This document shows positions 34,234 through 41,696 of a stretch of 42,787 bases of DNA, one piece after another (position 1 is the first letter of the stretch; each line of letters starts with the position of its first letter). The notes under the pieces are model-generated. The model was not told the DNA's origin. It did not search any database and was given only the letters and a program-made list of their open reading frames with translations. A program made the position numbers and the translations under genes. The DNA comes from an uncultured Pelagibacteraceae bacterium (GTDB lineage: Bacteria; Pseudomonadota; Alphaproteobacteria; Pelagibacterales; Pelagibacteraceae): contig CACGUE010000009.1 in assembly GCA_902576115.1 (NCBI GenBank), forward strand, positions 1 to 42,787. Direction: 5' to 3'.

Positions 34234-34262
34234 TATATGGTAATTAATTTTGATATTTCAAG
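34234..34262 (-). promoter_or_regulatory. Heat-shock-type (RpoH-like) promoter of hsp20
   Basis: On the minus strand CTTGAA (34257-34262) and CCATATA (34234-34240) are separated by 16 bases, close to the RpoH promoter form known in alphaproteobacteria. The same bases can be read as sigma70 TTGAAA-N18-TATAAC. The location upstream of a heat-shock gene favours RpoH. The -35 box lies immediately beside the oligopeptidase stop codon. Confidence 0.6.
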
Positions 34263-34263
34263 A

Positions 34264-36345
34264 TCAAGTGTTTAATTTTCCAGCTATTTTCAAAGCGAAT
34301 GCGTAGTCAACTGCAATCTCCTCAATTGCTCCATCTCTTCCAGATTTTCCTCCATGACCTGCATTCATTTCTGTTTTTAATAAAAGTAAATTGTTATCCG
34401 TTTTGTAATCCCTTAACTTTGCAGTAAATTTTGCTGGCTCATCAAATAATACCCTGTTATCACTTAGACTTGTGGTTATCAAAATGTTTGGGTAATCCAT
34501 CTTTTTAATATTGTTATAAGGTGCATATGAAAAGATGTAATCAAAGTGTTCTTTTTTATCTTTAGCATTTCCAAATTCATCAAATTCGCCGACTGTTAAT
34601 GGTAACGAATGGTCTAAGTTCGTAGTCAACGAGTCAACGAAAGGAACAGCCATAACAATACCCAAAAATAAATCAGGAGCTTGGTTAACAACGGCTCCCA
34701 TTAAAAGACCTCCAGCAGATCCACCCATTCCAATAATATTACCTTTAGACGTAAACTTTTTTTCAATTAAAAATTTTGCAGAAGCAATGTAATCTTCAAA
34801 AGTATTTTTCTTGTTTAATAACTTTCCTTCTTTCCACCATTTCATTCCTTTTTCCATACCGCCTCTAATATGAGAAGTTACCCATATAATATCTCGCTCT
34901 ATTAAACTTATTCTGGTTGAAGAAAAACTTGGTGACATAGAACTTCCGTATGATCCGTATCCATATAATAATAATTTTGCAGATCCATCTAATTTAGTTT
35001 TTTTATGTCTTGTTATTGTAATAGGAACCATTCTTCCATCATGAGAGGCACACTCTAATCTTTCAACTACGTAGTCATCAGAATTATGACCACTAGGAAT
35101 CTCTTGTTCTTTAACTAATTTTTTCTCCTTTGTTTTTAGATTGTATAGGTAAGTCCTTCCTGGAGTTTTCGGTGATGAATATGATAAATAAACTGTATCA
35201 GTATTTCTATCTCTTTGGGTTAACGACACACCGGGTACTATAACTTTTTCATCTGAAAAAAATATTTCTTCTTCTTCATTATTTTTTGGATTTCTTAAGA
35301 TTAATTTTGATAATGCATTAGAAGTTTCAGATCTTATAATCCAATTATTTAAGAAAATTAATCCACCAATTAAAACCTCTTCTCGCGCAGGTATAAATGT
35401 TTCCCATTCCTTTTTTTCTAAATCATTTGTTTTTTCAATCTTAAAATCTTCCGCATCTTCATTAGTATGTTTGTAAAAATTACCATTCCATGAATTAACA
35501 GAATATATTATCCCTCTTTTTCTTTTATCAATTATTTTTGGGTTAGGAATTATTTCATCTGCTTTAAAATAATATTGTTCGGACGTATTATGATCAGATG
35601 ACGTAATAAAGAAATACTTTTCATCAGAGCTTAGTCCTATACCTACAGTAAATGCTTCACTTTCTTCTTTAAAAATAAGGATATCTTTACTAGTGGGAGT
35701 TCCAATTTCATGCCTGTAAATTTCTCTAGGTCTGTGATTGTCATCAAGCTTTGAGTAAAAAATATATTTGTCATCTAAGCTAAATGTTATTCCACCACTA
35801 GTATTTTCAATTTTTTCACCAACTTGCTCTCGACTTTTAATATCTCTTATATGTATGGTATAATATTCAGATCCTTTTAAATCTAATGAATAAGCTAGTA
35901 ATTTATCATTATAGCTAACCTCTAAGTCTCCAAGACCAAAATATTCTGTTTTAAGCTTTTCTTTTTCTAAATCACCATTCCAAATTTCCTCTATTTCTCC
36001 AGATTCAATTTTTTTTCTTAACTTTATAGAATAGTTTCCTTTTGCTGTTGTTTTTGTCCAGTAACTATATCTTACATCCTTAAATGGAAGAGACTCATCA
36101 TCCAGTTTAATTCTTCCTTTAATCTCATCGAATAAAACTTTTTGAATTTCTTTTGTATCTGACATTTGGTGACTAAAATAATCATTTTCATCTTCAAGAT
36201 ATTTTCTCACTTCTGGTAACAATTTTGAACTATCTTTCAATACTTCAAGTATATTATCTTGATGTATCCAACTATAATCGTCTTCCCAAGTTACGTTGTG
36301 ACAAGATTTTAATTCTGGTTTTTTTTTAAGCTGTGGTATTTTCAT
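34264..36345 (-). CDS. ptrB: Oligopeptidase B (prolyl oligopeptidase family, S9)
   Basis: Serine peptidase of 693 residues that cuts short peptides, in its characterised members after Arg/Lys. The N-terminal beta-propeller spans roughly residues 60-400. The catalytic domain has LLYGYGSYGSSMSPSF near residue 455, HIRGGMEKGMKWWKEGKLL, the Ser nucleophile in GMGGSAGGLLMGAV near residue 540, an Asp in TTSLSDNRVLFDEP near residue 627, and the His in MNAGHGGKSGRDG near residue 667. The length fits the family. No signal peptide is visible, so it is cytoplasmic. It is divergent from the DnaJ-domain gene with a 17-base gap. Confidence 0.94.
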   Translation of the reverse strand: MKIPQLKKKPELKSCHNVTWEDDYSWIHQDNILEVLKDSSKLLPEVRKYLEDENDYFSHQMSDTKEIQKVLFDEIKGRIKLDDESLPFKDVRYSYWTKTTAKGNYSIKLRKKIESGEIEEIWNGDLEKEKLKTEYFGLGDLEVSYNDKLLAYSLDLKGSEYYTIHIRDIKSREQVGEKIENTSGGITFSLDDKYIFYSKLDDNHRPREIYRHEIGTPTSKDILIFKEESEAFTVGIGLSSDEKYFFITSSDHNTSEQYYFKADEIIPNPKIIDKRKRGIIYSVNSWNGNFYKHTNEDAEDFKIEKTNDLEKKEWETFIPAREEVLIGGLIFLNNWIIRSETSNALSKLILRNPKNNEEEEIFFSDEKVIVPGVSLTQRDRNTDTVYLSYSSPKTPGRTYLYNLKTKEKKLVKEQEIPSGHNSDDYVVERLECASHDGRMVPITITRHKKTKLDGSAKLLLYGYGSYGSSMSPSFSSTRISLIERDIIWVTSHIRGGMEKGMKWWKEGKLLNKKNTFEDYIASAKFLIEKKFTSKGNIIGMGGSAGGLLMGAVVNQAPDLFLGIVMAVPFVDSLTTNLDHSLPLTVGEFDEFGNAKDKKEHFDYIFSYAPYNNIKKMDYPNILITTSLSDNRVLFDEPAKFTAKLRDYKTDNNLLLLKTEMNAGHGGKSGRDGAIEEIAVDYAFALKIAGKLNT

Positions 36346-36362
36346 TTAAATTTAATTAATTT

Positions 36363-36872
36363 ATGAATATTTTTTTTGCAATACTAATAATCTTTATAAT
36401 TCTTTATATTTTACTCAATTGGTTTGCCAAAACCTCAACAAAAAAAATATCAAAATTTGTTAGAACATTTATTATAATTTCTTCAATATTGTTAGCGGTA
36501 ATAATGGCATATGCCGGAAGATATATATTTTCCTTACCATTTATGTTGGCTATTTTGCCTTTAATTAAAACAAAAGCGGGTATTTCTTTATTCCAGCTAT
36601 TTAGATTATGGGGGCTTTTTAGAGTTCTAAAAAATTCTGGCAGATTTAATTTTAATCAATTCAATCAAAATATGTCATCTCAGAATATGAGTTTAGATGA
36701 GGCATATAGAATTTTAAATTTAGATCCCAAAAAAAAATATACAAAAGATGAAGTGATGAATTCTTATAAAAAAATTATGAAAAAAATTCATCCAGATAGA
36801 AGTCCAGAATTAAATAATATTGCTACATTAGTGAACCAAGCCAAAGACACAGTCTTAAAATCTGTTGTTTAA
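36363..36872 (+). CDS. Membrane-anchored DnaJ-domain protein
   Basis: A 169-residue protein with one N-terminal membrane helix (residues about 3-18) and a hydrophobic pair near 33-65 (FIIISSILLAVIMAYAG, LPFMLAILPLI), then a J-domain-like C-terminus (MSLDEAYRILNLDPKKKYTKDEVMNSYKKIMKKIHPDRSPE). The HPD tripeptide needed to stimulate Hsp70 ATPase is present near residue 141. This topology is like the Tim14/Pam18-related and DjlA-like proteins of alphaproteobacteria. It would recruit DnaK to the membrane, an inference from the domain. It converges on the glycosyltransferase gene with a four-base overlap. Confidence 0.85.
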   Translation: MNIFFAILIIFIILYILLNWFAKTSTKKISKFVRTFIIISSILLAVIMAYAGRYIFSLPFMLAILPLIKTKAGISLFQLFRLWGLFRVLKNSGRFNFNQFNQNMSSQNMSLDEAYRILNLDPKKKYTKDEVMNSYKKIMKKIHPDRSPELNNIATLVNQAKDTVLKSVV

Positions 36873-37804
36873 GTATAACTTAATATTGATTTGTATACTT
36901 GTTCGACCTTAATTAAATTTGGATCAATTTCACTTCCATGTGTAATATTATTAATATCGTAACCTTCAGGAATAATTCTAATATGATTAGGAGTATAATC
37001 TGTATATGCCTTTGGAGAGTCCATTAAAATTACAAGGCTTGGTTTGCCTGATTGTGAGGAAATATGTGAACCAAATGAATCATTCCCCACATACATATCT
37101 GCAGAAGCTATAAATGGTATTACTTCTGAGATATTTTTGTCACTAAGATCTGTAATATTATCTCTTTCAACCTTATCAATTATTTCTTGAGAAATTAATT
37201 TTTCATTAGGACCACACAAAATAAAAAAATTAAATTTATTTAGTTTATTCAACTCATTTATTAGATTTGAGTAATTTTCAGTACCCCATTTTGTTGTTGG
37301 ACCTGAAGATCCAGCTCCAATTACAATATTAAATTTTGACTTATCAAAATAAGTTGAGACTTCTTTCAGTTTATTTTCTTTTATGTGAAATTTTGTATAT
37401 GTTTGACATTTCTCTATATTTAATACGTTCGCAGTAAAATTTTGTGCTGTGTTAATTAAATGAAGATTTTTCTTTCTAAATAAAGGATAGTGATAAATAT
37501 CTTTTATTCCAGCCAACTTACATGCAACAAATATTCTAGGACTTGGATAATAAATAAATATTTTATCAAAATTGTATTTTTTTAATTCCGATGAAAAACT
37601 TAATATATTTTTAAATTTATTATATTTTTTATCTATTACTATGACTTCTTTAATTTTAGGATCATCCTCCAATGCATCTGACAAATTCTTGCATAATGTA
37701 AAAATTGTTATAGGTCCAAACTTTTCAGATAATTGATGAACATAACTTAGATGTAACAAATTTGCTCCAAGACCAATATAGCTAAGATAAACACAAACTT
37801 TCAT
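36869..37804 (-). CDS. Glycosyltransferase family 9 (heptosyltransferase-like)
   Basis: Predicted cytoplasmic glycosyltransferase of 311 residues of the ADP-heptose:LPS heptosyltransferase family, which builds the inner core of lipopolysaccharide. Family patterns visible are GAGSSGPTTKWGTENYSNLINEL near residue 165, FFILCGPNEK near residue 197, and SADMYVGNDSFGSHISSQSGKPSLVIL near residue 235, the sugar-nucleotide binding site with GNDS-G-H. The protein is slightly shorter than E. coli WaaC/WaaF (about 320-350). The sugar and acceptor cannot be told. It is divergent from the aldolase gene with a 73-base gap. Confidence 0.85.
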   Translation of the reverse strand: MKVCVYLSYIGLGANLLHLSYVHQLSEKFGPITIFTLCKNLSDALEDDPKIKEVIVIDKKYNKFKNILSFSSELKKYNFDKIFIYYPSPRIFVACKLAGIKDIYHYPLFRKKNLHLINTAQNFTANVLNIEKCQTYTKFHIKENKLKEVSTYFDKSKFNIVIGAGSSGPTTKWGTENYSNLINELNKLNKFNFFILCGPNEKLISQEIIDKVERDNITDLSDKNISEVIPFIASADMYVGNDSFGSHISSQSGKPSLVILMDSPKAYTDYTPNHIRIIPEGYDINNITHGSEIDPNLIKVEQVYKSILSYT

Positions 37805-37877
37805 AAGTATTTAGAATATATTTTTTTATTATTTTTTTCTTAAATCTATTCTATAAATATACTCATATAATTAAGTT

Positions 37878-38756
37878 ATGATTAATGGAATATATGCAGC
37901 TACATTGTCAGTATTAGATAAAAATCTGGCTTTAAATAGTGAAAAAACGATTAAATATGCAGAAAACTTAATCGACAAAGGTTGCCATGGAGTAGTTTTT
38001 TTTGGAAGTACTGGACAATCACAACTCATATCTCTTTCGGAAAAAATTCAATTAATCAATTTGTTACCAAAAAGTAATTATAGGGATAAATTTATAATTG
38101 GAACTGGTCTTAATTCGCTAGTTGACAATATTAATTTGATAAAAATAGCCAAATCAAATGGGTTTAATAAATTTTTAATTATGCCTCCTGCCTATTATAA
38201 GTATAGCGATGACGATGTGATTAATTTTTACTCAAGAATAATAGATGAAATTAATGAATGTAAAATAATTTTATATAATTTCGAAAAACTCTCAGGATAT
38301 AAATTTAGTATTGATTGTGTTGAGGAGTTAGTAAAAAAATTCCCAAGTCAAATTGTTGGAGTAAAAGACAGTTCTTATAATTTGTATGAAAATTTGAAAA
38401 TTGATAATTTTTCAGTTATGCCTGGTTCAGAGTCAAAATTATTAAAAGGATTAGAATTAGGTTGTTCTGGAATAATTACAGCAACAACAAATGTTACTTC
38501 AATTTTAGCAAGAGATGTTTACGATAAATTTCAAAATGGCTCAGATCAATCTTCTAACGAAAAGTTGTGTTTAGTAAGAAGTATTTTCGATAAATTTAAT
38601 TTGATTTCAGGTTTACATACTTTCATGGCGCAAATTGACCAGGACTACCAGAATTTAATTCCACCATTGAAACTGTTAAATGAAAACGAAAAAAAAATAT
38701 TTTTTGCAGAACTTCAAAAACTTGATTTTGACTTTAAGCACTTAAAAGCAGCATAA
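37878..38756 (+). CDS. DapA/NanA-family aldolase, N-acetylneuraminate-lyase-like signature
   Basis: A class I (Schiff-base) aldolase of 292 residues in the dihydrodipicolinate synthase/N-acetylneuraminate lyase family. The Schiff-base Lys is in VGVKDSSYN near residue 161 and the catalytic Tyr in ILYNFEKLSG near residue 133. In true DapA the latter segment reads YNVPSRTG, with an Arg that binds aspartate semialdehyde; here a Leu stands in that place, followed by SG, as in NanA-type lyases. The N-terminal FFGSTGQSQLISLSEK also looks like the NanA form (GSTG-x-x) instead of GTTGE. So a lysine-synthesis role is unlikely; a sugar-acid or sialic-acid-like substrate is a reasonable guess. It overlaps the next gene by one base. 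Confidence 0.75.
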   Translation: MINGIYAATLSVLDKNLALNSEKTIKYAENLIDKGCHGVVFFGSTGQSQLISLSEKIQLINLLPKSNYRDKFIIGTGLNSLVDNINLIKIAKSNGFNKFLIMPPAYYKYSDDDVINFYSRIIDEINECKIILYNFEKLSGYKFSIDCVEELVKKFPSQIVGVKDSSYNLYENLKIDNFSVMPGSESKLLKGLELGCSGIITATTNVTSILARDVYDKFQNGSDQSSNEKLCLVRSIFDKFNLISGLHTFMAQIDQDYQNLIPPLKLLNENEKKIFFAELQKLDFDFKHLKAA

Positions 38757-39943
38757 TGAAACTTATAAATTTTTTAAATGATTTGTTCAAAGAAGATGGT
38801 TTTATCTTAATAGATTATAATTCTAACAGATATGTTATAGGAAAGCCTTTGAAAGAAATTCCTATAGAATTACAATTGTTAGACAAAAGTTTGCATAAAA
38901 AATTACTTTTCCATCCTGATTTATATTTTGGTGAAGCATATACCAATGGCTCTTTAAGATTAAAAAATGGAACCTTAACGGAATTTCTTGATATAGCTTT
39001 TAAAAATATTGGAAGAGCAGATATTAATATTTATGGAAAGACATTAAATAAAATAAAGGGAACTTTAAAATATTTAACAAGTTTTAATAAAATTGTTAAA
39101 TCTAAACAAAATGTTGCACACCATTATGATATTTCAGAAAAATTATATGATTTGTTTCTTGATAAAAAAAGACAATATTCATGTGCATACTTCAAAAATG
39201 AGAATGATTCCTTGGAAACTGCTCAAGAAAATAAAATTGATCACATAATTAAAAAACTTCATATACAACCTAACCAAAAAGTTTTAGATATTGGATCTGG
39301 TTGGGGAACACTTGCAATTGACATTGCAAAAAAAACAAAAGCTTCAGTTACAGGAATTACACTTTCAGAAAATCAATTAAAATATAGCCAAGAAAAAGCC
39401 AAAGAATTAAATTTAGATAATCAAGTTGAATTTAAATTAATAGATTACAGACAATTGAATGAAAAATTTGATAGGATAGTTAGTGTTGGAATGTTTGAAC
39501 ATGTTGGAAAAAAATTCTATCAAACCTATTTTAATAGAGTGTCTCAAATGTTAAAAAAGGATGGAGTAGCTTTGATACACACAATTGGATCAAATCTACC
39601 ACCTAGAGACCCACAGCCTTGGATAACAAAATATATATTTCCTGGTGGATATACCCCTAGTTTAAGCGAAATAGCGAGGCCAATAGAGGATTCTGGACTT
39701 ATAGCAACAGATATAGAGATTTTAAGGATGCACTATGCTCACACATTAAGAAATTGGAAAGAAAGATTTCTATCAAAAAAAGATCAAGTTTTAGAAATGT
39801 TTGATGAAAAATTTTTAAGGATGTGGGAATTTTATCTTACAAGTTGTGAAATGGCTTTTAAATGGGGAGATCAAGTTGTATTTCAACTTCAGCTAACTAA
39901 AGATATTAGATCTGTTCCTAATACTAGAGACTATATTTATTAA
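38756..39943 (+). CDS. cfa: Cyclopropane-fatty-acyl-phospholipid synthase family methyltransferase
   Basis: S-adenosylmethionine-dependent lipid methyltransferase of 395 residues. NVAHHYDISEKLYDLFLD near residue 119 and QYSCAYFKNENDSLETAQENKI near residue 138 are family marks; the SAM-binding motif is VLDIGSGWGTLAIDIA near residue 178. FDRIVSVGMFEHVGKKFYQTYF near residue 236 supplies the conserved EHVG motif with the catalytic Glu. LHPDLYFGEAYTNGSL near residue 43, from the N-terminal lipid-binding portion, is also conserved. It likely forms cyclopropane rings or methylates membrane acyl chains. It is the second gene of a pair with the aldolase, overlapping it by one base. Confidence 0.92.
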   Translation: MKLINFLNDLFKEDGFILIDYNSNRYVIGKPLKEIPIELQLLDKSLHKKLLFHPDLYFGEAYTNGSLRLKNGTLTEFLDIAFKNIGRADINIYGKTLNKIKGTLKYLTSFNKIVKSKQNVAHHYDISEKLYDLFLDKKRQYSCAYFKNENDSLETAQENKIDHIIKKLHIQPNQKVLDIGSGWGTLAIDIAKKTKASVTGITLSENQLKYSQEKAKELNLDNQVEFKLIDYRQLNEKFDRIVSVGMFEHVGKKFYQTYFNRVSQMLKKDGVALIHTIGSNLPPRDPQPWITKYIFPGGYTPSLSEIARPIEDSGLIATDIEILRMHYAHTLRNWKERFLSKKDQVLEMFDEKFLRMWEFYLTSCEMAFKWGDQVVFQLQLTKDIRSVPNTRDYIY

Positions 39944-39972
39944 AAATTAGCTGATAAATCTGTATTTCTTAA

Positions 39973-41151
39973 ATGAAAAAAAAGAAAAAAAAACCTAAAA
40001 AAAAAAATTTAAAAACAAAGGTTAAAAAATCAAAAAATAAATCCAAGTCAAAAATAAAGAAAAAAAGACCAAAATTAAAAAAAAAAATAACAAAAAGATT
40101 AAATCGAAGAAAAAAAATAAAAAAAGTTAAGTTAAAGACAAGTAATGAAAAGGGTATTATTTCAAGAACGGTCAGACTTGAGGAAGATTTAAAAAATAAG
40201 TTTTCTATCAAATTTAGTTTTAATTTATTAGCAATTGATAAATTAATACAAAAATTTTTTCAAAGTATAGAATTTAGATTAATTCGTTTTAAAGAAATAA
40301 GAGCTGAGGAAAAAAGGCAAATTAAACTTGAGAAAATTGAGCAAGCAGAAAAGGAAAAAATCGAAATTGAAAAACAGAAGAAAGCAGATGAGTTAGCTTT
40401 TTTAAAAGAAAAAGAAATCCAGTTAAAACAAGAACAAAAATTAGAAAGAGAAAGAGCAAAAGATATAAAATTATTTTTAAGAAAAGAACAGGCTATACTA
40501 AGAAAAGAGCAGGCGGAGAGACAAAAGAAATTTTTACAAGAATTAAAATTAGAAAAGCAAATAGAAAAGTTTAGAATAAGAGAGGTAAAAGAATTAGAAC
40601 AACTAGAAAAATTAGCGTTAAGAGAAAAGAGAGAGGATTATTCAGGATTACAAGAGCGTATCGAAAAACTAAAATTAAAATATCAACAAATAAGAGATCA
40701 GAAAATAAGAGAACGAGTCGAAGCGTTAGGCGTAGAAACACAAGAAGGAGACGATAGAGCAAAATTACTTCAAAGAGAAAGGGAGTATACTTTAGCTAGG
40801 CAAAAAATTGAGTTTGCACTTGAAAGCTTTTACAGAAGTGCGAATAGTTTAGTTTTTCAACTTAATAAAAGATATATAACTAAACATATGTCTATCTTGA
40901 GATGCATAGACAGAAGATTCGAAACTGGAGAGATATTTATAAAATGGGATGAGACAATTGATGATGAGTGGTTAATACTAATTTATATTAAAAATAATTC
41001 TCCAGATGAAGGTATAGTCATTGAAGATAAAACAAATGAAGAAAAAAATATTTCACATGAATTTAAACCAAGTGAGATTTTTAAAGCCTCAGATTTAATG
41101 GTAGATTCATTAACCCAGCTGATTGCAAAAAAAAGATCTAAGAACAATTAA
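39973..41151 (+). CDS. Hypothetical protein with poly-lysine tail and long coiled coil
   Basis: A 392-residue protein I cannot place. The first 55 residues are almost only Lys with a few Arg, Asn, Ser and Pro (MKKKKKKPKKKN onward), giving a strongly positive tail like histone tails. Residues about 85-285 form a long charged region of Glu/Lys/Arg heptads (EEKRQIKLEKIEQAEKEK, later repeats of REKR and QERQ), predicted coiled coil. The final 110 residues look globular, with the hydrophobic YRSANSLVFQLNKRYITKHM and WDETIDDEWLILIYIKN. Such a form could bind DNA, RNA or membrane lipids, but no function can be assigned. It overlaps the TPR gene on the other strand by four bases. A minus-strand hydrophobic reading of its first part is a shadow. 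Confidence 0.8.
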   Translation: MKKKKKKPKKKNLKTKVKKSKNKSKSKIKKKRPKLKKKITKRLNRRKKIKKVKLKTSNEKGIISRTVRLEEDLKNKFSIKFSFNLLAIDKLIQKFFQSIEFRLIRFKEIRAEEKRQIKLEKIEQAEKEKIEIEKQKKADELAFLKEKEIQLKQEQKLERERAKDIKLFLRKEQAILRKEQAERQKKFLQELKLEKQIEKFRIREVKELEQLEKLALREKREDYSGLQERIEKLKLKYQQIRDQKIRERVEALGVETQEGDDRAKLLQREREYTLARQKIEFALESFYRSANSLVFQLNKRYITKHMSILRCIDRRFETGEIFIKWDETIDDEWLILIYIKNNSPDEGIVIEDKTNEEKNISHEFKPSEIFKASDLMVDSLTQLIAKKRSKNN

Positions 41152-41696
41152 ATTTGCTGGTTTTTGATAATTTTTTCTATTAACTTTATATTTTCTCCAC
41201 TTTTGATTAATGGATAAATAGATTTTGCTTTTCTCAAGTCATCAACTGCTTTTTCATATTCCTTTAAGCTTAAGTATATTTGCGCTCGTCCTGATAATGC
41301 TCCAAAATGTCTTGGCTCTAGATCTAAAACTTTTTCAATATCATCTAACGATTTCTCATAATCCCCCAATATAAATAGTAATGTTGCTCTCTTATTCCAA
41401 CCCTCCGCCCATTTTGGGTCCTCATTAATCACATCTGTAAATAGTTTTAATGCCATTCTATACTGCTGATGGTACATGGAATAAGTTCCGTTCTCTAATT
41501 TGTTCGTCAGATAATCATTGTTTGGGTGTCTTGTCCATTTATTCCAAATTTGATCCTCTAGCTTTTCTGCTTGTTGTAAATTTCTTGCATTAAGCAATTC
41601 TTTAAACAATATATTTAAATTGTCTGAATACACATCATTTGTACTTACAAATAAAAATATAATTATAAAACTTACATATTTTTTAATCACTGACAT
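41148..41696 (-). CDS. Periplasmic TPR protein
   Basis: A 182-residue protein with a signal peptide (YVSFIIIFLFVSTNDVYS) and three tetratricopeptide units. TPR units start near residues 72 (SMYHQQYRMALKLFTDVI), 106 (KRATLLFILGDYEKSLDDI) and 140 (GRAQIYLSLKEYEKAVDDLRKA), each with the A/G-x-x-Y-x-x-A and LEP-type turns (NEDPKWAEGW, DLEPRHFGA). TPR repeats hold protein partners, so it is probably a periplasmic scaffold; no partner can be named. It overlaps the regulator gene upstream by 14 bases, so the two may be coexpressed. Confidence 0.88.
   Translation of the reverse strand: MSVIKKYVSFIIIFLFVSTNDVYSDNLNILFKELLNARNLQQAEKLEDQIWNKWTRHPNNDYLTNKLENGTYSMYHQQYRMALKLFTDVINEDPKWAEGWNKRATLLFILGDYEKSLDDIEKVLDLEPRHFGALSGRAQIYLSLKEYEKAVDDLRKAKSIYPLIKSGENIKLIEKIIKNQQI

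Noticed and set aside
39969..40211. Minus-strand 80-residue hydrophobic ORF over the lysine-rich gene
   Set aside because: It is the complement of long AAA codons, which reads as Phe-rich on the other strand; no start signals or family match.
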